Source of the DNA: Bacillus vallismortis
Lineage (GTDB): Bacteria; Bacillota; Bacilli; Bacillales; Bacillaceae
NCBI RefSeq assembly: GCF_004116955.1
Contig: NZ_CP026362.1
Location: 1,404,501-1,468,500, forward strand
Direction of reading: 5' to 3'
DNA: 64,000 nt
The translations under genes were made by a program, and so were the position numbers. How positions within the stretch are numbered: the first letter of the stretch is position 1; the number at the start of each line of letters is the position of its first letter. Under the pieces are notes generated by a model that ran no database searches, had not been told where the DNA came from, and saw only the letters and a list, made by a program, of their open reading frames with translations. Below, one piece after another: positions 26,969-35,194 of this stretch.

Positions 26969-27506
26969 AAAAAGCAGTTCTCTCTATTGGTCCTTGTTTT
27001 CTTATGAGAACTGGAAGATGTACATTGCCGCAACACATAATGGTATATGTTTTGTTGGATCGCAAAATCAGCCATTCGAAGAATTGGGGAAATGGGCAAA
27101 TTATTACTTGTCTGGTAACGACCTCATTCGAGATGACGAAAAATTGCAACCCTTTGCAGATGAGCTTGTTCTTTATTTTCAAGGCAAGCTCAATCGGTTC
27201 ACCATTCCCATCTTTTATCACGGCACACCTTTTCAAGAAGCCGTTTGGAAGGCATTATGTGACATTCCGTACGGTCAAACTCGATCCTACTCGGAAATTG
27301 CTCAACAAATTCAAAAACCGACTGCGGTTCGGGCCATTGGAAGGGCTATCGGAGCAAATCCGACCCTCATTACCGTTCCGTGCCATCGTGTTATCGGCAA
27401 AAATGGATCGCTGACGGGCTATCGCGGCGGGATGGAAATGAAAACGCGACTGCTGGAACTTGAACGAGACTTCACAAACAATGGGAAGGAGTTACATTTT
27501 GTCTGA
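26958..27506 (+). CDS. adaB: AdaB, O6-methylguanine-DNA methyltransferase
   Basis: A 182-residue suicide repair protein that moves the alkyl group from O6-methylguanine to its own cysteine. The active site is TVPCHRVIG (Cys near residue 141). Before it lies the recognition helix region TAVRAIGRAIGANP with the arginine finger, and after it SLTGYRGG. The N-terminal half is the poorly conserved ribonuclease-like domain. A CTAAAGGAGA ribosome site lies inside the end of adaA, and the start overlaps the original adaA stop, so it could still be translated despite the adaA lesion. Loss of AdaA activation might leave it weakly expressed. Confidence 0.9.
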   Translation: MVPKKSSSLYWSLFSYENWKMYIAATHNGICFVGSQNQPFEELGKWANYYLSGNDLIRDDEKLQPFADELVLYFQGKLNRFTIPIFYHGTPFQEAVWKALCDIPYGQTRSYSEIAQQIQKPTAVRAIGRAIGANPTLITVPCHRVIGKNGSLTGYRGGMEMKTRLLELERDFTNNGKELHFV

Positions 27507-27638
27507 TCAACATTAGCATCTTTAGCCAAAATCAATTACATCAAAGGCTTGAAGGCGATTCCTTGTATCTCAAGACCATCTATGAAACTTTAACGTTTTG
27601 GAACAGTGGGTACAAATAAGATCATATAGAACATGAAC

Positions 27639-27666
27639 CCGTTTTTCTGTGCAAAATTGATTATAT
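27639..27666. repeat. Right direct repeat flanking the adaAB block
   Basis: Second copy of the 28-base repeat at 25989-26016. It lies 56 bp before yoeD and probably represents the yoeD leader, with the left copy created by insertion or recombination. Confidence 0.9.
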
Positions 27667-27721
27667 CGGCATAGGCCATGTGCTATATTAGAAGCAGTTA
27701 CGAATTAGAAAGGACACCTAT

Positions 27722-27952
27722 ATGTATTTAACAATTAAAGAAACAGCAGATTATGCAAATCTTTCAGAGGATTATATTAAAAGCTTGGTGCTCGAAGGAA
27801 AAATCAGGGCCGTTCATGATGGTGAGCAATATTTGATTTATAAGGGGCAGTTCAAAACCCATCTCGAACAGCTGGAGAATTACAAAGCACTCGTCCAGGA
27901 AATATTAAATGAACCGATCCCAGAAGATATTGATGTAAAGGATGAAGATTAG
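27722..27952 (+). CDS. yoeD: YoeD, excisionase/MerR-like small DNA-binding protein
   Basis: A 76-residue protein. MYLTIKETADYANLSEDYIKSLVLEGKI is a winged-helix DNA-binding unit of the excisionase / MerR type, given here by its features: ETA-x-Y-A-N-L-S for the helix-turn-helix and VLEGKIRAVHDG-x-x-YLI for the wing. The acidic tail is PEDIDVKDED. Such proteins act as recombination directionality factors or repressors. It sits 314 bp before a tyrosine recombinase (yoeC) and near a tRNA gene, so it may be a leftover of an integrated element. AGAAAGGA precedes the ATG and a strong terminator follows. Confidence 0.8.
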   Translation: MYLTIKETADYANLSEDYIKSLVLEGKIRAVHDGEQYLIYKGQFKTHLEQLENYKALVQEILNEPIPEDIDVKDED

Positions 27953-27980
27953 GACACAATTTCAAATTGTGTCTTTTTTT
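27953..27980 (+). terminator. Terminator after yoeD
   Basis: Stem GACACAATTT / AAATTGTGTC with seven T, directly at the stop codon. Confidence 0.85.
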
Positions 27981-28143
27981 GTATATGTTTTTAGATACAC
28001 CAGAAAAATGGAAGCTTCAGATTTTGTTTTAAGAGGTTTTTAGATAATACCTAGAGCAATAGGTATCATAGAGGTTAAAAGCTTTATATGAGGTTTTAAA
28101 TGCCGTTTTATCGGAAGGGGCGTTTCGAACGTTTCTTACCCGC

Positions 28144-28175
28144 TTATGTAACACTATGTATATTATGTTACATAA
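28144..28175. repeat. Inverted repeat TTATGTAAC-N14-GTTACATAA upstream of yoeC
   Basis: Perfect 9-bp arms at 28144-28152 and 28167-28175, just before the yoeC -35 box. A third copy of GTTACATAA lies after the -10 box at 28237-28245. The layout suggests an operator or a recombinase binding array. Confidence 0.65.
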
Positions 28176-28188
28176 AAGCCGCCGTACT

Positions 28189-28216
28189 TTGACATTCAAC
28201 GTTTTTCAGCTATAAT
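28189..28216 (+). promoter_or_regulatory. Sigma-A promoter of yoeC
   Basis: Consensus boxes TTGACA (28189-28194) and TATAAT (28211-28216) with a 16-bp spacer, bracketed by GTTACATAA repeats. Such a strong promoter on a recombinase gene implies repression. Confidence 0.85.
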
Positions 28217-28266
28217 AGTAACATAGACCTCAATACGTTACATAATGGATTGTAAGGAGTTTTTCG

Positions 28267-28812
28267 ATGCATATTGTACAGCCGATTCGCAGTTTAGAGA
28301 AAATTCAAGATGTAAAACAGTATTTGCTAAACAAAAACAAACGGGATTACTTTTTGTTTATTTTCGGCATCAACAGCGCGCTCCGCATTTCTGATATTTT
28401 GCCGCTGCAAGTGAAGGATGTTAAAAACAAAGACCATTTATGGGCAACTGAAAGCAAAACGAAAAAGAAAAGAAAGATTCTGATCTTAGAGTCGTTGAAA
28501 CAGGAAATATACGAGTATACGAAAGATATGAAAGAAAACGAATATCTTTTTAAATCTGTTCGGACCAGGAAGCCGATTTCCCGCATTCAGGCCTACAGGA
28601 TTTTAAGAGAAGCCGCCGCAGCGTGCGGACTTGAGGAGATAGGGACGCATACGTTGCGGAAAACGTTTGGCTATCATTTTTACCAGCGGACAAAAGATAT
28701 CGCCGAGCTGCAGAGAATCATGAATCATTCATCACCCTCGATTACAATGCGATATATCGGTATTGATGAAGATACAACAAGGGCGGCGTATAAGGTTTTT
28801 GGAGGGCTTTAA
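28267..28812 (+). CDS. yoeC: YoeC, small tyrosine recombinase (integrase family)
   Basis: A 181-residue protein that is essentially only the catalytic domain of a phage-integrase/Xer-type recombinase. The active-site residues are all visible: Arg in ALRISDILPL (about residue 36), Lys near KTKKKRK, the H-x-x-R box HTLRKTFG (about 129-136), a His in MNHSSPSITMRY (about 153) and the nucleophile Tyr just after it. It lacks the N-terminal core-binding domain of full-length integrases, so it may need a partner or act as a resolvase-like relic. TGTAAGGAG precedes the start. A tRNA-Arg gene, a classic attachment site, begins 51 bp after the stop. Confidence 0.88.
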   Translation: MHIVQPIRSLEKIQDVKQYLLNKNKRDYFLFIFGINSALRISDILPLQVKDVKNKDHLWATESKTKKKRKILILESLKQEIYEYTKDMKENEYLFKSVRTRKPISRIQAYRILREAAAACGLEEIGTHTLRKTFGYHFYQRTKDIAELQRIMNHSSPSITMRYIGIDEDTTRAAYKVFGGL

Positions 28813-28862
28813 ACAAACCTCTTGAAAATATTCATTATCGGAGCTACTATATAAATACAAAA

Positions 28863-28935
28863 GCTCTAGTAGCACAGCGGATAGTGCAGCAGTTTCCTAA
28901 ACTGCAGGTCGGGAGTTCGAATCTCTCCTAGAGCG
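28863..28935 (+). tRNA. tRNA-Arg (anticodon CCU)
   Basis: A complete cloverleaf: acceptor GCTCTAG / CTAGAGC with discriminator G, D stem GCAC/GTGC, anticodon stem GCAGT/ACTGC with loop TTCCTAA (anticodon CCT, reading AGG) and T arm GGGAG-TTCGAAT-CTCTC. The CCA end is not encoded. It lies directly after the yoeC recombinase gene. Confidence 0.95.
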
Positions 28936-28972
28936 TTTTTAAAATTAGATGGGTTCAGATTCATAAAGCTTT

Positions 28973-28998
28973 AAAACCCTTGTAAAACAAGGGTTTTT
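28973..28998 (+). terminator. Terminator after tRNA-Arg
   Basis: Stem AAAACCCTTG / CAAGGGTTTT with T run, 38 bp past the tRNA. Confidence 0.8.
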
Positions 28999-29182
28999 TG
29001 GTGTTTATAGGAGTTTTTCAGTTGAACAAGAATACGGTAGAAAACGATGTGAATTGATTTCTTATTACACATTATTTGCACTAGAATAAACCTAATGAGG
29101 AATAGAGAATCGTTCGACAAATTTTGCAAACTGTTACATTTCTAGATCTCTTGTTTGATAATAAAAGAAGAGGTGAAAGTTT

Positions 29183-29371
29183 ATGAACATTGTAGTTGAC
29201 TTTTGGTTTGACAATGGAAATGTAAGAACAGCTAAAGTAAATGCAGAATCTGAGAAGGCACTTATAAAAGAATTACAAGAATGTGAACATTGGTATGAGT
29301 ATGAGAATGGTAAGCGTATTGCAAATATTAATATGCGACTTGTAACGCAATTTGATGTAAGAGCGAAATAA
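29183..29371 (+). CDS. 62-residue protein of unknown function
   Basis: A soluble, mixed-charge 62-residue protein starting MNIVVDFWFDNGNVRT. A beta hairpin (VDFWFDNGNVRTAKV), an acidic helix (SEKALIKELQECEHWYEYE) and a closing strand (NINMRLVTQFDVR) can be imagined. No family is recognised. AGAAGAGGTG lies about 8 nt before the ATG and a clear terminator follows, which supports a real gene. It sits downstream of the recombinase and tRNA in the plastic part of the window, so it may be cargo of the relic element. Confidence 0.65.
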   Translation: MNIVVDFWFDNGNVRTAKVNAESEKALIKELQECEHWYEYENGKRIANINMRLVTQFDVRAK

Positions 29372-29380
29372 AGTCTATCA

Positions 29381-29410
29381 AAAAGCATCCTTCGGGGTGC
29401 TTTTTATTTT
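29381..29410 (+). terminator. Terminator after the 62-residue ORF
   Basis: Stem AAAAGCATCC / GGGTGCTTTT with loop TTC(G) and T run. Confidence 0.8.
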
Positions 29411-29724
29411 AACAATTGTATACCACAAAAGTTTTCAGGTGCACACAAGCGTTAGAAGAAAGAAACATTTTAAGGGAGGGCACTCGTTAAACGTAATGAT
29501 AGTCATTCAATTGCATCCAGACTTATTTGCGTGTGTGAATGTATGATCTAAATGGACAGCTGGAAAGCCGAAGAAGGAGACGACGTAAAGGTTGATATAC
29601 TGTGTAGACAAAATCACTTTTAAAAACTATCCGAGATCTCAAAAGAATAAGGGGATTCTTTAAGGCTGTCGAGGTTTTCTCGGCAGCCTTAGAGTGCGTT
29701 AAGCGCCCTTTTTTGAGGAGATAA
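29411..29724. other. 314-bp stretch with strong hairpin before small membrane ORF
   Basis: No gene is supported. A 12-bp stem (AAGGCTGTCGAG / CTCGGCAGCCTT with one G-T pair) lies at about 29661-29690. It is followed by GCGTTAAGCGC and a run of six T at 29709-29714, immediately before the ribosome site of the next ORF. This looks like a terminator or attenuator. Confidence 0.5.
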
Positions 29725-29916
29725 GTGGAGAGTCATTTAGCTTTACTACGCTTTATAAGCTTGTATGGAATAAGCATCATTATATTGGTGGTCATAGCGA
29801 ATTTTGCTCCTTTCTTGGCGATGCGGTTATACTATGTTGCCGCAGCTTTCGTCTTTCTGATTGTTTATCTGATATATTATTATTCCCAAAAGGTTAGAGG
29901 AGGAAATGGTATATAA
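29725..29916 (+). CDS. 63-residue membrane protein, GUG start, unknown function
   Basis: A small hydrophobic protein with two probable transmembrane helices: about residues 8-32 (RFISLYGISIIILVVIANF core) and 36-54 (YYVAAAFVFLIVYLIYY core). A short basic tail SQKVRGGNGI completes it. A GAGGAG ribosome site lies 4 nt before the GTG, close but usable. The preceding hairpin and T run would terminate transcription just before it, so expression may need readthrough. It might be a regulated small membrane peptide or not a gene at all. No homologous family is recognised. Confidence 0.5.
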   Translation: MESHLALLRFISLYGISIIILVVIANFAPFLAMRLYYVAAAFVFLIVYLIYYYSQKVRGGNGI

Positions 29917-29979
29917 ATTGCATAATGAATAGGAGAAATAGACAACGAGCTTTTTCGTCTGTCATCTTTCTTTAGACCA

Positions 29980-30008
29980 AAAAACGCCCGCTTAGCCGGG
30001 CGTTTTCA
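29980..30008 (-). terminator. Terminator after iseA
   Basis: GC-rich stem AACGCCCG / CGGGCGTT flanked by A run (T run on the minus strand), at the iseA stop. Confidence 0.8.
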
Positions 30009-30554
30009 TTATATAACAGCGTCAAATTGATTGACCTTCCATTTATTTTTTTCTTTTACATATGTCACTTTTCGTTTCGCTGCAGGTGACCCGTCTAAAG
30101 TTGGAACGGTAAATTCGTAAGTGATTGTGCCGCCTTTTTTAGAGATTCGTTTAGCAGTTGACTTTTTCCAATTTAAAAGGTTATCTCCGTCGCCGATCGG
30201 AACTGCAAGTTTTCCTTTTGAAACAGTGAAGTGGTAGTCTTTAAAGCCTTTTTCGATTGCTGTTTTTGTGAAAATAGGTGTTAAGTAATTCACTGCTTTT
30301 GCTTTCGTCCCTAGATCACTGCACATGTACACATATTGAAGGTTTTGATGCTCAAATGTGCCTGATGGGCAAACTGCCTTTTTCGCTTTTGGATTGTGGC
30401 CGCTCATTGTATTCCAAAAATGCTCTCTTGCTGATAATGCCAGCTGCAGTGCTTGTTTTTGTGATAAATCGCCTGAAGTGTTTTTTGCAAATGCATTTGT
30501 GTTTAATGTCAGAATAAGTGCAATCGTTGTTAGAAATAGAAGACATTTTTTCAT
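30009..30554 (-). CDS. iseA: IseA (YoeB), secreted inhibitor of cell-wall autolysins
   Basis: A 181-residue secreted protein with a signal peptide (MKKCLLFLTTIALILTL core, cleavage near AFA-K at about residue 23). The mature single domain binds the catalytic site of D,L-endopeptidase autolysins (LytE, LytF, CwlO family) and inhibits them. Cysteines in VCPSG and MCSDL may form a disulfide. AAGGAGTG precedes the ATG. A WalR-type box lies upstream, consistent with control by the WalRK cell-wall system that sets autolysin activity. Monocistronic, with a terminator. Confidence 0.93.
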   Translation of the reverse strand: MKKCLLFLTTIALILTLNTNAFAKNTSGDLSQKQALQLALSAREHFWNTMSGHNPKAKKAVCPSGTFEHQNLQYVYMCSDLGTKAKAVNYLTPIFTKTAIEKGFKDYHFTVSKGKLAVPIGDGDNLLNWKKSTAKRISKKGGTITYEFTVPTLDGSPAAKRKVTYVKEKNKWKVNQFDAVI

Positions 30555-30606
30555 TGTAGTTCACTCCTTCAAAATCTCTTTCTCTTATGTTACAAATGTT
30601 ACAATA

Positions 30607-30623
30607 ATTACGGATAGATTACA
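30607..30623 (-). promoter_or_regulatory. Putative WalR box upstream of iseA
   Basis: On the minus strand TGTAAT-N5-CGTAAT, one mismatch from the WalR consensus TGTWAH-N5-TGTWAH. Two further TGTAAC hexamers follow closer to the start. WalR is known to repress iseA. Confidence 0.6.
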
Positions 30624-30840
30624 ATACTTTTGCATAAATTATTTTTTATTCTTTTTCTCACAAAGAAGCAGGCTGTTACTTGGCAGTTTATTCTTCATAA
30701 GCTAAAAAGATGTGTAAAATGAGAAGAATCGGGAAGGGTTTCATGTGTAAGGTGATGAATAATATCATGTTAGATATCCTGTTTTTGTCAAAAGAATAGG
30801 GGCATGTTTACAAACGAAATGAAATAAAGGAGCTTTCAAT

Positions 30841-32232
30841 ATGGAATCATCACAAGAACAACTTGCAACTGAAAAGAAAAGCAACCCAACTGTCTGGCGG
30901 TCAATGTCACTCTTTTTAGTGCCGCTTTTGCTAAGCAATGTGCTGCAATCAGTCGGCCAGCTTGTCGGAATGATGGCTGTAGGCCGATGGCTTGGTGTTG
31001 ATGCGGTTGCGGCTGTATCATCCTTTTTCCCGTTATTTTTTCTTTTAATCTCATTTACAATTGGGATCGGTTCAGGAAGTTCGATCCTGATCGGACAAGC
31101 CTATGGGGCGAAGAATGAGGAGCGGTTAAAGGCTGTTGTCGGGACAACGCTTACGTTTACGTTTTTATTAGGGGTTGTGCTAGCCGTCGTCGGGAGTATT
31201 TTTACCATGGATATTCTTCGCTTAATGGGCACGCCTGAAAATGTTATTCATGTCAGCGCCAGCTATGCACGTATTTTATTTTACGCTATGCCGTTTATGT
31301 TTTTATATTTCGCTTATACAACATTTTTGCGCGGAACAGGGGATTCTAAGACACCGTTTTATACGCTGATTGTGAGCACAGTCATCAACATAGCGCTTTT
31401 GCCCCTCTTAATCCTTGGCATGTTCGGTTTTCCGCAGCTAGGCATATATGGATCCGCATATGCCACCGTCGTTTCTACTATTGTGACATTTATCGTGTTA
31501 ATGGTGTATTTGCGAAAACGAAACCATCCGTTGCAATTCGACAAAACGGTGCGGCGTTATTTGAAAATGGATAAGGAACTGCTGGTCCTCCTGCTGCGTC
31601 TCGGGATTCCCTCAAGCATTAATATGATTCTCGTTTCACTATCAGAGATAGCGGTTATTTCATTCGTCAACCATTACGGTTCTAATGCGACAGCTGCTTA
31701 CGGGGTAGTCAACCAGGTAGCCAGCTATGTGCAGATGCCCGCTGTCAGTCTCGGCATTGCAGTATCTATTTTCGCTGCGCAATCCATCGGAGCAAACGAG
31801 GTTGACCGCTTAAAGCAAGTGATTCGTGTCGGGATTTGGCTGAATTATATCATTGGCGGCGTGCTGATCACTTTGATCTATGTTTTTTCACATCAGATTT
31901 TGTCGTTGTTTTTAACCGAGAAAGACACACTTTACATCGCGCACCGTCTCTTGATGATTACATTGTGGAGCTATTTGCTGTTTGGAAACGCCCAAATTTT
32001 TTCTGCGACGATGCGCGCAAGCGGAACGGTTTTATGGCCGACCGTGATCAGTATTTTCGCTATCTGGGGAGTAGAGGTGCCTGTCGCGTTCGTACTTTCC
32101 CACTACACAAAGCTTGAAATACTCGGTGTATGGGTTGGCTATCCGGCTGCGTTTGCCACCAGCTTGCTGTTGATTTATGGGTATTATCAATTCGTGTGGA
32201 AAAAGAAACAAATTACACGTCTCATCCAATAG
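30841..32232 (+). CDS. yoeA: YoeA, MATE-family multidrug/sodium antiporter
   Basis: A 463-residue membrane protein with about 12 helices in two pseudo-symmetric bundles. MATE hallmarks include SLFLVPLLLSNVLQSVGQLVGMMAVGRWLG at helix 1-2 (key parts PLLLSN and VGQLVG) and the GIGSGSSILIGQAYGA segment. The second half begins near LLRLGIPSSINMILVSLSEIA, with NHYGSNATAAYGVVNQV. Such proteins export drugs or metabolites using a cation gradient. It reads into galM and dacC but is separated by a strong terminator. Its position near the pps operon is shared across the group and does not prove a role in lipopeptide export. Confidence 0.9.
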   Translation: MESSQEQLATEKKSNPTVWRSMSLFLVPLLLSNVLQSVGQLVGMMAVGRWLGVDAVAAVSSFFPLFFLLISFTIGIGSGSSILIGQAYGAKNEERLKAVVGTTLTFTFLLGVVLAVVGSIFTMDILRLMGTPENVIHVSASYARILFYAMPFMFLYFAYTTFLRGTGDSKTPFYTLIVSTVINIALLPLLILGMFGFPQLGIYGSAYATVVSTIVTFIVLMVYLRKRNHPLQFDKTVRRYLKMDKELLVLLLRLGIPSSINMILVSLSEIAVISFVNHYGSNATAAYGVVNQVASYVQMPAVSLGIAVSIFAAQSIGANEVDRLKQVIRVGIWLNYIIGGVLITLIYVFSHQILSLFLTEKDTLYIAHRLLMITLWSYLLFGNAQIFSATMRASGTVLWPTVISIFAIWGVEVPVAFVLSHYTKLEILGVWVGYPAAFATSLLLIYGYYQFVWKKKQITRLIQ

Positions 32233-32240
32233 ACTCATTA

Positions 32241-32277
32241 AACATGCCGTTCAACATGTGAACGGTGTGTTTTTATT
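32241..32277 (+). terminator. Terminator after yoeA
   Basis: 13-bp stem AACATGCCGTTCA / TGAACGGTGTGTT followed by T run. Confidence 0.85.
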
Positions 32278-32357
32278 TGATAGGAAAAACATAAAATGGA
32301 GGAAATATGGCACATGACATTGAACTCTTATAAAGAAATGAATCAAGGAGAGGTTGA

Positions 32358-33341
<984 letters not shown>

Positions 33342-33374
33342 CCAATGATGAGGCGCAGAGAGGCGGGTAAATAA

Positions 33375-34850
33375 ATGAAAAAAAGCATAAAGCTTTATAT
33401 TGCTGTTTTGCTGCTATTTGTCGTTGCTTCGGTACCTTACATGCACCAAGCTGCACAAGCGGCTGACAAACGAGCTGCATTTGCCGGGCAGATCGATAAG
33501 ATATTAGCTGAGCATCCTGCACTCGAAGGCGCAATGGCCGGCATCACCGTTCGCTCTGCGGATACAGGCGCTGTTTTATATGAGCATTCAGGAGACGTTC
33601 GAATGAGACCCGCCTCTTCTTTGAAGCTATTGACTGCGGCCTCGGCACTTTCCGTCCTTGGAGAGGATTATTCCTTTACAACCGAGATCCGGACAGACGG
33701 CACCGTCAAAGGGAAAAAGCTGAATGGAAACCTTTATTTGAAAGGAAAAGGAGATCCGACGCTTTTACCCTCTGATTTTGAAGAAATGGCTGAGAAATTG
33801 AAACAGTCCGGCGTGAACATGGTGAAAGGCAATCTGATCGCTGATGATACGTGGTATGATGACATCCGATTATCACCTGATTTACCATGGAGTGATGAAT
33901 ATACGTATTACGGCACTCAAATATCCGCTTTAACAGTATCACCAAATGAAGACTATGATGCAGGTACTGTGATTGTAGAGGTCAGCCCAGGGAAAAAAGA
34001 AGGGAAACGGCCTTCCGTTTCTGTATCACCAAGGACGGATTATGTAACGGTCAAGAACAATGCTGAAACGACTGCGGCCGGTTTAAAGAAAGACCTCACA
34101 ATCGAAAGAGAGCATGGGACAAACACGATCATAATTGAAGGAAGCGTACCGGTTGATGCAAGCAAGACAAAGGAGTGGATCGCGGTCTGGGAGCCGTCTG
34201 GATATGCCTTAGATTTATTTAAGCAAGCACTACAAAAACAAGGAATTACTATAAAAGGCAACGTCACGAGGGGCGCTGCACCCAGCTCCTCAGACGTGTT
34301 CATCTCCCATCACTCAATGCCTTTGTCAAAACTATTTATTCCGTTTATAAAATTAAGCAATAATGGACATGCCGAAGTGCTTATAAAGGAAATGGGGAAA
34401 GTGAAAAAAGGAGAGGGGAGCTGGGAAAAGGGGCTGGAAGTATTAAACCATACACTTCCGGAATTCGGCGTTGATCCCCAATCACTTGTCTTAAGGGACG
34501 GTTCAGGCGTCTCTCATATTAATGCTGTAACCTCAGATCAAATCTCAAAGCTGTTATATGACATTCAAGATGAAAAGTGGTTCTCAGCTTATCTACATTC
34601 TCTGCCTGTTGCGGGCAATCGTGACCGAATGATAGGCGGAACGCTGAGGAACCGTATGAAAGACACCCCTGCACAAGGGAAAATAAGGGCAAAAACCGGA
34701 TCGCTAAGCACAGTCAGCTCTTTATCCGGGTACGCAGAAACCAAGAGCGGAAAAACCCTTGTGTTCTCTATTCTTCTAAACGGATTGATTGATGAAGAGG
34801 AAGGAAAAGATATTGAGGACCAAATCGCTGTGATCTTGGCAAATCAATAA
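33375..34850 (+). CDS. dacC: DacC (PBP4a), D-alanyl-D-alanine carboxypeptidase
   Basis: A 491-residue low-molecular-mass class C penicillin-binding protein that trims peptidoglycan pentapeptides. Signal peptide at residues 1-29, cleavage near AAQA. The catalytic SxxK is PASSLKLL (Ser near residue 81). The two extra domains II and III inserted between the first and second motifs span about 100-330. The second motif is KLSNNGHAE (SNN near residue 335) and the third is [14 protein letters not shown] (KTG near residue 443). These match the DD-carboxypeptidase/endopeptidase S13 family. A terminator follows. Confidence 0.94.
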   Translation: MKKSIKLYIAVLLLFVVASVPYMHQAAQAADKRAAFAGQIDKILAEHPALEGAMAGITVRSADTGAVLYEHSGDVRMRPASSLKLLTAASALSVLGEDYSFTTEIRTDGTVKGKKLNGNLYLKGKGDPTLLPSDFEEMAEKLKQSGVNMVKGNLIADDTWYDDIRLSPDLPWSDEYTYYGTQISALTVSPNEDYDAGTVIVEVSPGKKEGKRPSVSVSPRTDYVTVKNNAETTAAGLKKDLTIEREHGTNTIIIEGSVPVDASKTKEWIAVWEPSGYALDLFKQALQKQGITIKGNVTRGAAPSSSDVFISHHSMPLSKLFIPFIKLSNNGHAEVLIKEMGKVKKGEGSWEKGLEVLNHTLPEFGVDPQSLVLRDGSGVSHINAVTSDQISKLLYDIQDEKWFSAYLHSLPVAGNRDRMIGGTLRNRMKDTPAQGKIRAKTGSLSTVSSLSGYAETKSGKTLVFSILLNGLIDEEEGKDIEDQIAVILANQ

Positions 34851-34860
34851 GCGCAGCAGA

Positions 34861-34890
34861 CCTGTTTTCCAAGCCGAAAACAGGTTTTTT
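34861..34890 (+). terminator. Terminator after dacC
   Basis: Stem CCTGTTTTC / GAAAACAGG with six T, 10 bp after the dacC stop. Confidence 0.9.
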
Positions 34891-35194
34891 ATGTCTGCCA
34901 TCTTGACCTGACGCAACCGCACATTTGCACAAGCGAAAAAGTAGTGTGTAAGGCCTGACAAAAAACGATACTTTTATCACTTCCAGTTCAAAAAAATGAT
35001 AAAAAAAGAAACGAAAACTAAAGAAATAATACTATATTCAAGAAAATGTTATAAAAATTTAATATTTTTTATTGTACTTTAAAAAATATCCGTTAATATA
35101 GTGCATATATGGATTATATAGTCATATAATTTCTTTTATCGTCATTTTTCTGCTTTTTTCTTATCCTCTTAATATGAGAACTGGAGGGAATCCG
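34891..35194. other. AT-rich upstream region of the pps operon
   Basis: About 300 bp without a gene and markedly AT-rich from 34990 on, as is common before secondary-metabolite operons controlled by AbrB/DegU-type regulators. A sigma-A-like promoter lies near 35072-35099. Confidence 0.6.
35072..35099 (+). promoter_or_regulatory. Probable ppsA promoter
   Basis: TTGTAC (35072-35077), 16 bp, TAATAT (35094-35099), about 95 bp before the ppsA start. An alternative -10, TATAGT, overlaps at 35097-35102. Confidence 0.5.

Noticed and set aside
25989-27666. Insertion sequence or transposon carrying adaAB
   Set aside because: There is no transposase and no terminal inverted repeats, and the 28-50-bp imperfect direct repeats are too long for a target-site duplication.
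28144-28245. Possible CRISPR-like array from the repeated GTTACATAA
   Set aside because: Units are only 9 bp, irregularly spaced and in mixed orientation around a promoter; no cas genes are present.
29463-29545. 16-codon frame after TAAGGGAGGG
   Set aside because: The ribosome-like site is about 16 nt from the ATG and the frame is very short.
30841-32232. yoeA as the dedicated fengycin exporter
   Set aside because: A MATE protein near the cluster is suggestive, but it has its own terminator and is separated by galM and dacC; the sequence gives no direct support.
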